Made by a program: the position numbers and the translations under genes
From: Glossina fuscipes
Lineage: Eukaryota; Arthropoda; Insecta; Diptera; Glossinidae
NCBI RefSeq assembly: GCF_014805625.2
Contig: NW_023998414.1
Coordinates: forward strand, 2,085,492-2,149,491
Direction of reading: 5' to 3'
Length of the DNA stretch: 64,000 nt
Part shown: positions 1 to 11,870 of the stretch, piece after piece
Numbering within the stretch: position 1 is the stretch's first letter
How the letters are laid out: the number at the start of each line of letters is the position of its first letter
Notes under the pieces: model-generated
Databases searched by the model: none
The model's input: the letters and a program-made list of their open reading frames with translations, nothing else
What the model was told of the DNA's origin: nothing

Positions 1-196
1 TGAGTAACCAACTTTTTAAAAAAATACCAGGAGAAAGTCTTAAGTTAAGGTCATATGATAAGAAAACACAAATTTTTTATAATTAATGGTAAAAAAAGTA
101 CATTCGACTTAAGTAAAAAATAATTTGTCCTAAATTAAAGAAAACATTAATATTCACATCATTATTATTATGACTGATGAGGTGTAAAGTTACAAC

Positions 197-240
<44 letters not shown>

Positions 241-469
241 GTAAGCTGAGTATTCACGACAAAATTCTTAAAGATCGCTTGTGCATTTTATGTAATTTCT
301 TCTTCTCTTAACGCTTTAATCACAAGGTACCTGAAATATGAAGTATTAAGTAAGGAGTGCGACAACCGTTATTACCGTAATTAATATGAACAATTTCGCT
401 CTTTCTATGCAAAGTGAGACCTATCTAACAGCTCACTATTTAATTGTATCACAACTTCAATATAGGAAT
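1..469. other. AT-rich non-coding stretch
   Basis: No gene or mobile element is recognisable. It holds a (TA)n microsatellite at about 204-237 and short A- and T-runs. Confidence 0.5.
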
Positions 470-645
470 GCTTATCCATTCACCTGTCCGTTTGCCCATC
501 TGTTCTAATGTCTGTGGCAAATTTTCTCACGATCGCCAAAAATCGAGATAAGGACTCGAAATTTGATAAAAACTGTGAAAGTTCTGGTGCGATATATGTT
601 GCATTGAAAATGGGACAAATCCGTTAAAGGACATGCCAACAACCT
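470..645 (+). repeat. Degenerate copy of the GTCCGTC dispersed repeat
   Basis: The core 'cacctgtccgtttgcccat' is followed about 100 bases later by 'gcattgaaaatgggacaaat' and 'aaaggacatgcc'. The better-preserved copy at 35181-35910 has 'attgaaaatgagtcaaat' and 'gaaggacacgcc' at the same spacing, so I treat this as an old copy of that family. The ends cannot be set. Confidence 0.45.
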
Positions 646-1002
646 AATGTAAACTCAGAATACCTCTCTTCTCAAGTTCAAAAAGAAGACCAGAAAAAAA
701 AAAAAAAAAAACGGTCCACCGAATGCTATAGAGTATTGAAATGTCATTCTAATTGTGTAGAAGATTTGGCCACAAGCAAATGTAATTCTTTGTACTTGTT
801 GTTGGTCCTGGTAATATTCCTTTTGCTTAAAATCGATGACATTTTCTAGGTCCTTCGTTAAATAATCAAATATACTACCTCTGTACCAAGGTACACTTCT
901 TCAGCAGTGTTTTTGGGATAGAACGAAAATTGATAATGATATTAAGTAAAAGTATTAAAAAATATATTTAAAAAATGGAACACTGCGGCCGTTCTCGCGA
1001 GA

Positions 1003-1085
1003 GCAGTCGTATGAGTAACCGAGTGGCTACGGCAGTCACTGTTCACGGTTTTAAATCTCAAATGCGATAGAATTTACTGTCATCG
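1003..1085 (+). mobile_element. tRNA-derived SINE relic (copy 4)
   Basis: The head resembles a tRNA: 'gcagtcgt' is followed by an A-box-like 'taaccgagtgg'. It then shares 'aatctcaaatgcg(a)tagaattt' with the SINE copy at 22782-22986, which reads 'aatctcctcaaatgcggtagagttt'. The B box is degraded ('cggttttaaatctc'). The 5' part resembles class II (Ser/Leu) tRNA genes, which is suggestive only. There is no clear A/T-rich tail, so this is a truncated old copy. Confidence 0.4.
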
Positions 1086-1815
1086 TACCTATAATGAGTG
1101 TTTAGTCACGCACGGTCAAGGCACGCACCTACTTAGGTTACAAGTCACCACCTCCCTATCTTTATCCCTTTCGTGCTACACAAACAAGGAGGAAATCTGA
1201 CTGTGGCACACGGTACAATTTATGAAAATTTGAATCTAAAAAAAAAAAAAAAAAAAAAAATTACAACACAAAAAAACAAGGCGTTCGTTTGTATAAAGTG
1301 TGAGCATCAGCTAAAATTATTTGTAATACGTGATCAGACGGTAGCATTACCCCTTACTTCCTAACAATATGTCATATCAGGCAGCTAAGCCTAGATTCTG
1401 ACATGGATGGCAAGAGAGCACTAAAAGTATGAGATCACAGGCGAAATACGATTTCGCGAATTTTCAAACTTCCATTATGATTTGAATTTCTTTGAGTTCC
1501 AATTGAATATTACACATATGCATATGTGTGCGTGTGCTTGTGATATGGACTATGCATCCAATCATTTGTTCATTCATCTAACGTCTCTCTCGGGAATTAG
1601 TTTGAGTCCATGAGATCAGTACGGCATCGAGAAAAAGCATTGATCATATTAAAAATGGAGCAAGAGAAAAAAATGAAGAGTCAGTGTATTCACTACTACT
1701 GTCGATTTGTCCTGACATTTGCGTTTGTTTCCTTAAATCTTTATTCTTATGTGTTATAGGTAGAGAGTCAAGCAAGTTTTGTTTCCCGCAAATATTTTAG
1801 CGAATTTTTCATTTA

Positions 1816-1819
<4 letters not shown>

Positions 1820-1864
<45 letters not shown>
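1820..1864. repeat. (CA)n microsatellite
   Basis: An uninterrupted CA dinucleotide array of about 22 units. Confidence 0.97.
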
Positions 1865-1865
<1 letters not shown>

Positions 1866-2624
1866 CTAAATATAGTGCGGTTGTCGCCTCGACTTACGGA
1901 AGCTTAAGCTCGCAAGCAACAAGCGAATATCTTCTCGCGTGTTGTCGCGCGGACGTTTTTTTTAGGAAGCAAAAATAAAAATTAAGAAATATTTTTTATA
2001 TAAATAAATGTTGATTTAAATAAAAAATAAATGAAGAAAAAAACCACAGTATTATTAAAACAATTTGGTTTTAAATAACCGCAACAATTTGGGTTTACTG
2101 AATAAGTTAATTTACGGTTTACTCAAGTTAAAAGTGGCGCCTTGAACACACAGCACAACACAACAGCACAACAACACAAATCCGTACAAATGAACAAATG
2201 CATAAATGCACAAATCAATGCACATATGCATGCACGCATGCTCTCCTAGTGCGCATAATTTTTAAAATCTGGTACTCTCTGCTCAAGGATATAGATACAA
2301 TAGATAGATGCTCGTTCGCATTAATTGTATGAATGCGTTGTAGCATAAGCATAATTTTGAATTTCTAAATATTTTTTCACTTTTTTGTTATTGTTTAAAA
2401 AATGAAAAAACAAAAAAATTGAACAAAAAAATTGAACAAAAAAAAAAAAAAAAACATTTATATTGAAATTTAACCGAGTCTGGCTGGTTTCATAACTTCA
2501 AAAGCCCTTTTAAGTAAAATCAACAAGAAACAACAACAAAATATAACAATAACAACAACAAGAACAATACCGCAGAGAGTCTTAAATTAATGCAGTGGCA
2601 GATTATTCCAGGCTATATAGAAAC

Positions 2625-2653
2625 GGCAGCAGCAGCAGCAGCAGCAGCAGCAG
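2625..2653. repeat. (CAG)n trinucleotide repeat
   Basis: About nine GCA/CAG units, flanked by 'gaaacg' and 'gacggctgtag'. The frame through it would give a short alanine run and closes about ten codons later, so I do not call it coding. Confidence 0.95.
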
Positions 2654-4825
2654 ACGGCTGTAGTAGACTCCTTAAGGCTTAATAATTCGTTTGCACGTAA
2701 CCATAAAGTTTAACGCAACAGTACACATGTAAATATGTAACTGTTTGTTGCCGTTGTTGTCGAATGCAAAAGCTCGTACGTTTCGTTTATTTGTCTGACT
2801 GCATCTAAATGACTGGTTTCAATAATACTGGTTTTCTTATTGCATTTGTTTTTTTTTTTTTTTTTTTTTTTCATTATATTTTATTATTTACTTATTTATT
2901 TATTCCTTATTATTATTATTATTTTTTATTTTTTATTTTTGTTTTTTGTATATTGGTTGGTGTTGCACATGAACAATTTCGTTTTGGTGTTGTTTGTACA
3001 TATGTTTTTTTCTTTTCCATTCTTCTCGCTCTTTTTTTTTTTTGTCGATTTACACTATCGTGTTGTATGAAAAAACGCGTTTAAAAAGCTGACTGATCCC
3101 AATGGTCGTGTCTATTAGTGGCACTGTATGTGGCGTTACGTAGATTTTGTTTTGTGGTATATTCGTTACCCGTCTTGACGAATATGAATCGAAAATACTT
3201 GGAAAACGCTAGTGGTGCTATTTCGCGCTTGTCTATGTTACGAAATGTTCGGTAGCTAAACGTCAATAAATAACTTAAACGAACTAACCTCGTAGGCGTT
3301 TACAGTGATAATCAATATTTAACAATTATTTCGTGTATTACTTTTCCCTTCATTCTCAATATACACAGATACCGATAGTTTACCACAATCGTGAATGGAA
3401 ATGAAGTCAAGCGTGAATGCTTACTTACCTGTTAATAATGATCCATCCTTAAAAAAATAATTTGAAAAAAGCGGGAGAAGGCGGGAACGATCGTATAGAA
3501 AAGAAGAAGCCATACCATAAATATATGGTTAAATGTATTCGAGTTCATGGGCAATCTATAAATTGCTGGCACTAAATAAACGCCTAGTTAATAAGTGAAA
3601 GCAACTTACATCGCAACATTTATTGTGTGTGATATCTTTTTGCCTATCAATCGACATATATACAAAATAGAGTTTTGCTAAAACTACTTACAAAATTTCG
3701 ATCGTTAGGTACCTTAGGTTACGAGATTTTTCATCTCGAAAAGGTTTGCCTTATCAAAACGTTTTACACTGTGTTGGCTTTCGTTCGTAGGCGGTAGGCG
3801 ATCAAATTTAATCAATTAGCAAATTTATTAATTTAAATCAATATTTTCAAGCATTTTTCATTCAAATCTTAAAGGCTTTAATTTTTATAAGCGTCTTTAT
3901 ACAATCCGTGTGACTGCCTTCAAAATTTTCTTTTATTAGAAGAATAATTGCATTTACCTAAGGACCTTTGCAAAGACATTTATGAATAAATGTCAGACCT
4001 ATAGACGGACAAAGCCACAACTATATCGAATAATTAAACAAATTATCCCGCATCTAAATCGATTAAGCTGAAAAACGAACACAATAAGTCAAACTGACTT
4101 TCAAGGTCATATGGTTAAAATTGGCAAAATAGCAAAACCGAGCTGAAATATGTTAACTTCTACATCTTACCATCTTCTGCCATCTCTTATTCACTTAGCC
4201 GATGATTTGTAATCGGCGCAAAGCAATGCTTCCATCATTAGGACGGACGATACACCACAAAAAAAAAAAAGGTTTGTGCGTTTACGGGATATCCTTTCGG
4301 CATATAATTCATATTAGCGGCGAAAAATCGGAAAGGTGTGTCTATGTATGCCTGATGCTGGGCAGGATTTTCAATGAAACATTTTTACGATTCCGTTGAA
4401 ATAGGCGCTCTTTGCTCTTTATAAAAAGAAAAAATTCAATCGGAATTAATTTCTACACTTGATATACGAAAATTGTTCTTACATAAAAAAAAGGATATAT
4501 TTAACGTTGATTTCATATCCGCTACGATGGGTGACGTTGACTTACGTGCATACGCGCAAGCACTTCACAAACAATGAAAATATAAGTTTGTATGTGCGCG
4601 GATATATTAACATTTCATATTCCATTCAAGGCTTATATGTATAACAATACAAATGCAAAAAAATATAAATTTTACTAAAAATGTCAAGGTCATCGCACAC
4701 GTATAGATAGGGTTGCTTGACGAAATACACTGAAACTGTACACAATATGCATAACGTCAACAGTTTATCAGTGTTTAAGTGTAGTTAAATGTATAGGTAC
4801 ACATAGGTATATATAGAAGAATATT

Positions 4826-4900
4826 AACACAACACAACACAACACAACATAACAAAACATAACATAACATAACATAACACAGCACAACACAACACAGCAA
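4826..4900. repeat. (ACAAC / ACATA)n pentamer array
   Basis: Tandem five-base units alternate between 'acaac', 'ataac' and 'agcac' versions. The minus-strand frame through it is a cysteine/valine-rich artefact. Confidence 0.9.
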
Positions 4901-5329
4901 CCAAATTCATATGCATTAAATACACACATCAAGCATACACAAAAAGCAGTCACTTCATCATCGTAATAGCTATATAGGCTATATATGTGCCTGGCAATCG
5001 TGTCTTATATGCTTTTGTTATTATTTTACTTTTAATTCTTGTATTCTCTGGTAACGTGTGGGAATAAAATAAAATGCAACGCAGGCTATGACGAAGGTGT
5101 GCGTGCATGTAACTTATATATATAACATGTGCCCTTATAGTTTCGCGCGTTTATGTATTCGTGTGAATTCATAGCTAATTATGTGAAGCCTGAAAATGTA
5201 TTTATATGTAGGTGAATGCGACAAAGGAGGTCGAAAACAAAAACACAAAAAAACTAATGAGCAACGCAAACGTTGCTCGAGAAGGAAAGGAAAGACAAAA
5301 AAATTATATATAGAGATAGACATAAAGTT

Positions 5330-5360
<31 letters not shown>

Positions 5361-6290
5361 ATAGAAAGCTATCAGTACGATGCAATTGTGCACACTTTGT
5401 TTTACATACAACAAAAAAGGAAAATTTTTATTCAAATATTCCGTCCGACCTTCCTTCCTTCAGGGGTCAAGGTTGAAATTCTTTGATTATGAAATGGTCG
5501 AAGCAGATGAAATTAATTGCAAATACCATACAATACCATGCACTACTCCGTACCATTTGTGCAGCGACAGCGACTTAAGATCTAAGACGCATCTCCCCAT
5601 TATTCGCGATCAATTCAGAGCCTTTTTCCAAGTCATTTTAATCTTCTCGGTTTAGCCATCTATCTGCCAAGTAGTGGGTCTACGTAATTTTTCAAACATT
5701 TCTGACGAAATTTGCTGTAATGAGAAAACGTGATGCAATTGCTCGCAATGACAAACGCTATTCAGAATCGATTATGACTGCTATCCATATAACGACTTAT
5801 CCTGACAAAATCCGGGGAGTAATAGTACATCGCCATATTGAACTGATGTAAGAAATTCGGATCGGTTTGTTCAATTTCGTGAGTACTTTCGCAAATAGTA
5901 CCACTTTTCTATACATCTTATGAGGACAGTTGGCCCATAATAATGAATTTAAAGCCGGTAGATACGTTTCTCTAGTTCTCTTGAAAACTAAATCTTCAAA
6001 CGGCTAGCAAATCCACTGGTCTGGTACTTTATGAGCATAGTCTACATTTGCATGGAAACAGAATATAATTATTAATGCTTGGCCATCAAAATCAATAAAA
6101 AATGGTATTATTCGAAGCGTTGAAGGGTACTTAATAGTTGACCGTACTTGACTATTATTTCTTTACTTTTTGCATCCTTGCACTATTCGGCGGTCAGGAC
6201 ATATTATGTTTGCTCGGATGCATTTAGCGTTTTTTTAAGACTTAAAATATGGGAACTGATAAGGGTCACAGCCTGGGAGGTGTTTGTGTC

Positions 6291-6327
<37 letters not shown>

Positions 6328-7131
6328 GTTATCGTTTTGCCAGAGCAGAGCATTCACCATAGCTACGCTCACGTACTAATCGTTAAGATGTCGTTCACTA
6401 CACTCAGGGTTACAGGCGGGTATGCCGACTTGATAGTTGCCCTTCTTAATTACTTGGCTGTCGAAAAAATATTGACACTTCTCGATTGGCCAGAATTCAT
6501 GCTTTAGATCCCTTTATGCTGGTCTATTACAGGCACATTTGAGAATGACTAAAACTCTAGTAACTTCACCTTAAGTATATATGTAATCAGCAAATGGAAT
6601 GAAAAACTTAACATATCTATTAAATTTTACCAGTATATGGATTATCGATTATTTAAAGAAGAAGCATTGTAATCAGAATTTCTTATAAGCGAGCATGCTT
6701 GAAATTTCAATTTTATAAGGGAATTTCGTCTGTAATTAAAAACTGCTACTGAGAGATAGATTTCAACTTTTTTTTATTAAAAAAAAAAAAAAATTTTATT
6801 ACATTTATTAACTGATTTAATTACTAAAAAACCGTCAATAACATAACGGCTTGCTTGCAATTATTAATTATTGACGTGTTTTTATAAATTTGAGCGTGAA
6901 TGCTCCCTCTCTCTTCTGTTCTCTCTTTCCCTCCTTTACTCCGGAACACACACACACACACATACACACACACACAAATACGGCCATCCATCAATCGATA
7001 CATGCACATGTACACATTCATGTAATATGTCCATATGTCCGTATGTTATTTTTATATATTAGGTACTTGCATGTATTTTGGCTGTTTTTTTTTTTTTTGC
7101 ACTTCAAAAAGACATTTACTGCGAAAAGTTG

Positions 7132-7605
7132 CTACAAAGCCTGGTTGGCGATAACACCTGGAAAAAATGATATTGATTTGACAGCGATCCATTTTCGCAT
7201 TTCTTCAGTATTGCGAAACCGCGCGCCTGCCAAGTCACGTTGAAAGGCCCCATGTGAGTGAATGAGCACACTGGGCGCGGCGGATCTTTCTGTTCGAGCG
7301 ATGAGCAGTGAGTGTATTCTTGACAACTCTTGCAATGTGTGGCCGAGCGTTGTGACGTAAGAGGATGACTTTGCGTCTGTTAATCGCTATTAACCGCTGA
7401 CCTTTTTCTGCGGCAATACATATTCAGTTGACGTCGGTATATATCTGCAACAGCAGGTTTATTCGCGGTGTTTTAAACATGGCCATGAATGGCCCTGCTG
7501 GGCTAACCCATGACTTTTTAATCTTTTGATTGTCGTCCACTAGGTGCACTTTTCGTCGTCGATCGTAATACGTCATAGAAAACTTTTCTTCTTTTGCTTG
7601 CCAAC
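7132..7605 (-). pseudogene. Old mariner-family transposase relic
   Basis: On the minus strand, pieces of a mariner transposase can be read in the right order but in shifting frames. First comes KKSWVSPAGP (the block before the second catalytic Asp). Next is KVILLRHNARPHIA at about 7325-7370, corresponding to the family's L-H-D-N-A-R-P-H motif. Then comes DLAGARFRNTEEMRKWI and finally KSISFFPGVI near 7150, matching the C-terminal F+n-EE-++KWI and K-x-x-x-F-F/Y-x-x-G-I region. The catalytic Asp of the DNARPH motif reads His, and stops and frameshifts interrupt the frame, so the copy is dead. The N-terminal DNA-binding part and the terminal inverted repeats were not found. The short open frame at 7132-7335 is only its C-terminal fragment. 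Family assignment is confident; subfamily is not. Confidence 0.75.
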
Positions 7606-7837
7606 AATGAAAGCAAATGAAAATAATGAATGCCGCAATTGCAATTTCAAGCTTTCCGTAATTAGCGCCCTAATGCACTGAATAGCTTACTACTAATACT
7701 AAATGGAAAAAAAAAAAAATGAAAATGTAACGAAATGTGAAAATCATCGAATTTGTACATCACGTACGTATTGATATTGCGCATTAGTTTATCATATTCA
7801 CGAATAGATGACAGTGGCCAAAATACATGCAAGCACC

Positions 7838-7870
<33 letters not shown>

Positions 7871-8210
7871 ATATAATACACTCCTTTGTATAAATTTATT
7901 CTCAATTTCGATGTTGTGCTGTAAAAATTAATGATTTATTCATATTTATTTGTGTTCGATTTCAATTTAATTCACATCTCTTTGAAATTGCGCTAAAGAA
8001 ACGCGAATGCATGAAACGTTTTGCATGTCATTGTGGCATTTCCGTTCCATAAATTAAAAACTAACAACAAAATTAATTTTCATTTGAATAAACAAATCTG
8101 TGCTGCCTGCCAGCGGCTACAGTCTCTCTGTGAATATTTTTCATTTATTTTTTTTTTATTTTTTTTCTTTCTATTTTACTTACATTCATTCTTATCGCCT
8201 TTCCCTTCCG

Positions 8211-8282
8211 TTTCTTTCCTTTCCTTTCCTTTCCTTTCCTTTCCTTGCCTCTCCTTGCCGCTCCTTTCCATTCGATTCGTTT
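8211..8282. repeat. (CCTTT)n polypyrimidine tract
   Basis: Tandem 'cctttt/cctttc' units, one strand almost purely pyrimidine over about 70 bases and fading into 'ccttgcctctcc' variants. Confidence 0.9.
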
Positions 8283-8590
8283 CCTTTTGTTTCTATTATT
8301 CTTCCCACACTCGTTCAATATAGTTCAATACGTTGTAGTAGTTGTTGTAGTTAAGTATTGTAATTTTTAATTAAAGTTCATTATGAATTATGTAAGTACA
8401 TGATAGGCATTTTAAAAAAAAAGTATTGTATGCTAATATTTGCGTAGGTAAAAATTTGAAAGTACCTTTAAGAGTACGATAAATTAATTATGCAATTATT
8501 AATTATCGGTTGATTTATTTTCAACTAACAACAGACAACTAGAAAATACATTAACTAAGATATGACGAAAATGACAGCTAATTAAAGATA

Positions 8591-8591
8591 A

Positions 8592-8634
<43 letters not shown>
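8591..8634. repeat. (ATC)n microsatellite
   Basis: About 14 uninterrupted ATC units. Confidence 0.97.
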
Positions 8635-8635
<1 letters not shown>

Positions 8636-11595
8636 GTCATTTGCTGCGTTAAATTGTTAATTGAATAGTTCATGGAATGGAAAACGATAACGATGTTAAA
8701 ATATTAGAGCTGTCGAGCAAATCCGATTATTAACATTAGATTTGCGGATGTTGGGCATAGGCATATTTTGCCTGAAATGAATCAATTTGACTCAAATATT
8801 CTACTTACTTAAAGCATATATAGATATGATTTTATATATAATAAAAATGAATTTTTTTTTCTTTTCAAAGAACTTATTATTGTTCCATCAAATTTTTGAA
8901 TATTTTATCGCGAAAATCAATAAAGAATTAGATGAGACCAGGCAAAGAGGCTCATTTCACTTGTCGTTCTAATTAAAAGGAACGATGGCCTGCTTAATCG
9001 GGCTGGGTTAAGTTGCGCGCGCGGCCGAAATGGGCAAACTAGTTCCATTCATTATAATATCGCCCCTTTCCAATCGATCATAGTCGATTCGCTTAAACTC
9101 AATTGTTTTTATTTTCGTGTGCTTGACATTTATCGTATTTTCTATTTTCTATTTTCTATTTTCTATTTTATTTTTTTTTTTTTCTTTTAGTTTGAATTTT
9201 GTTTTTAATTGCTTTCTTTTTCTCACACTTTCATATTCCAATAAGAGCAGTCGGAGTTGTTCATATCAGGCTTGATATCAGGCTTTATTGCGCGATTGCG
9301 TTTTGATCGTTTACATCAAACGTATAACTTTATTGCCATACCCATCGGATGTTATATCTGGATAAAAATTTACTTTTCCCCATAAGCAAATTTCTGTTCA
9401 AGCAATTTACACTTTTGTCCAATTTGAATAATGCTTATGTTTTATGTTCTTTCGTAAGATTTAAAATAAATGTTCGTTTTTTTTTGTGGAGTGTTGCTGT
9501 TAAATGCTATCAATGCGACTGCTTAATGAGGATGAATATACAAGAAGAGTGATATTAAGCGACTTCTGGCGCTGAATCTAACAACGAAGGATGAATGGCT
9601 TGGTAATTCTTTGTGGCAATCTCGTAAGATAATTTAGTTCTATCTGTCCATCCGTCACAAGAATTTTAATTAGGTATATTTATTAATTCAAATACGTAAA
9701 TATGGAACAGTGCCATCTGTCGGTAAATTTTGTTCTCATATTTAAATACTTGGTACATAGTTCAAAATATTACAAAAACATTTCGATTTTTAATGCATTA
9801 CTTAACATCAGCTACACGGTCCTGAGTAAATATAGAATCTTTCGATTTCTTCTTTTCTTTTTCAATTTCATTTGCAACCCGTGTATATTAGTTAAAAGGA
9901 ATGATAGGTAGGATAAATATTGTTTAGTGTATATAGATGTACTGCCTTAATTCGGGAACTCGTATTTGTCCAGCTTACAAAGTTACGGATATGGATGGAA
10001 TGCATGAATTCCAAGCAATTGTATGAAAGTCAAAGCAAAGTTAAATAGCTTTTCTTCTTTCTCCCTCTCGCTTCTAGTAAAAATTTTTGTAACGCGTACG
10101 CGCGTGTTTATTATACAATAATGTAAGCAATTCTGACGTTAATTAATAAGTTAAATAATAATAATAACAAGAACAAAAAACAAAAAAAAAAAAAAAAATA
10201 ACAATAAAAAAAATTTCGTAAACAAAAAAAAAAAAAAATGAAACGCCTTTATTACTCAATCGCTTAATAACGTAATTTATTGTGCCTCAATATTTGAATA
10301 CGATACAATTTTACCATACACGTACCAACATACATGTATTTGTTTATGTGTATATTCTACATACATGGAACTGAAATGCAAATCAAAACTTCAGCCTTAA
10401 GGTTTTAAAAAAGGAACACAATTCTAATTTATTTGTTACTTTAACAGTGAGAATTAAGTGAGAATTATGCTATTTACGACATATATGACAATTGGTAAGT
10501 ATTGCATAAAATATGTTTGCCAATATATCAAAATAATAATTACATATATAAGAACAATGTAAATATTCACTTATATGAATTAGTGTACATGGGGAACACA
10601 TATATATATATACTGTGATGCGATCGCTTACTTACATTTCAAATAGTCGAGCATCTATGCGGAATGTGGTGCACTTCTCACCGTACTCAACTGACTTGAT
10701 TCAAACGTATGCCTTCTACAACGGAATGATTATTTTTATTATCTAAGCTATCTCCTATATAACGTTTATTAATTGCTCGATTGCTTCCAAGAAGTATTTC
10801 AATTCCGATCTAAATCTGCATTTACACGATCCTATCCAAAAACACTAGATTTCTTATCAATGGGAAATTATCGATCATATTGTCGAAACACCGGCAAAAG
10901 GTCAATCAATTTATTAAAATGTGAATTGTTGTACACATGTTTGCATGTAACTAAAAGCACTTAAAAATAATTTTTGGCCTAAAAAAGTTTTAATATACAA
11001 TCGAGTGATTTCAAACTGTAGCTACGTAACGTACTTCTCTAGTGAAAGGCGTGAAGGCAAATTTTGAAAATAATATTTTGGAAAAATAATTTAAAAGTTT
11101 ATGGTCAAGAATTGTTCGTTCTTTGATGATGCCTTAGACGCGTTTAGAAGAGAATTGAGAGCGATTGAGAACGATTGCTCCAGGGATCGTGCAGCAAAGT
11201 CGTTCACTCGAATTATATATATATATACTTATGTTATAAACTATTTTGTAGCTAACAATTATCGCACCTCGTAACTATGTCAACTATTCCATCTCTTTAT
11301 AGTTGCACTAATAATACAAGTACTTATGTAGAAAGAAGATCTAAATAATGCCTTCATTTATGTGGCATCCCTGTGCCCAAGAGAGTCGGAAAAAAGAGAG
11401 TGAAAAATATACCATATAAAGACTTACTTTGCCTAAAAAATTTTTCTACGGGATCGAATCGGCAAAAGAGAGTTAAGTCAATTTTTATGTCAAATCGTTT
11501 TCATGCCATATAAAGGTTTATTTTTTTAAAACAATATTTATTTAGCAGGTGTGTCAAAAAATGATCCATTTAGTGCCTTTAAATACCATTTTTTC

Positions 11596-11628
<33 letters not shown>

Positions 11629-11739
11629 GTAAAGAAATGAGAAATTTTTTCATTTTGAATACCATTCGCGTTTGGGGGCCCAAATAGGTTAGTGTAATAA
11701 ATTTCATTGAAATTATGAATTTGCAGATTGAACTCAAAA

Positions 11740-11870
11740 ATAATGAAAAGATGGAAATGCACAGATGGACAGATAGACGGACATTTATGGTTAAATCGAT
11801 TCAAGATATGATTCTGTATCGCTCGGTACAATAATGGATGCATCTATTTCAAGTCCCTGCAGATGTTGGA
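11740..11870 (-). repeat. Dispersed-repeat copy, minus orientation
   Basis: 'gatggacagatagacggac' followed by 'aaatcgattcaag' is the reverse complement of the family core (GTCCGTC preceded by AAATCGATTTA). It is short and degenerate, with uncertain ends. Confidence 0.5.

Larger units (their letters stand above)
1086..7131. other. Gene-free, microsatellite-rich stretch
   Basis: No supported gene. Simple repeats include poly-A near 1238-1260, poly-T near 2849-2870, (AG)n at 5331-5357, (TG)n at 6284-6330 and (CA)n at 6946-6977. A small GC-richer patch lies at about 1875-1960. Open frames here of up to 119 codons run through these repeats and look non-coding. A weak 'agacggacaaa' string near 4000 may be a scrap of the GTCCGTC dispersed repeat. 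Confidence 0.5.
7606..11739. other. Gene-free AT-rich stretch
   Basis: No gene is recognised. Simple repeats include (ATT)n at 7838-7869, pyrimidine (CCTTT)n at 8211-8282, (ATC)n at 8591-8634, (TTTTCTA)n at 9136-9170 and poly-A near 10185 and 10225. 'ctgtccatccgtc' near 9645 may be a scrap of the dispersed repeat. Confidence 0.5.

Noticed and set aside
4768..4953. Cysteine-rich minus-strand frame
   Set aside because: Pure translation of the ACAAC/ACATA pentamer array.
6148..6507. 119-codon plus-strand frame
   Set aside because: The middle is a (TG)n translation (Val-Cys run) and no motif is recognisable on either side.
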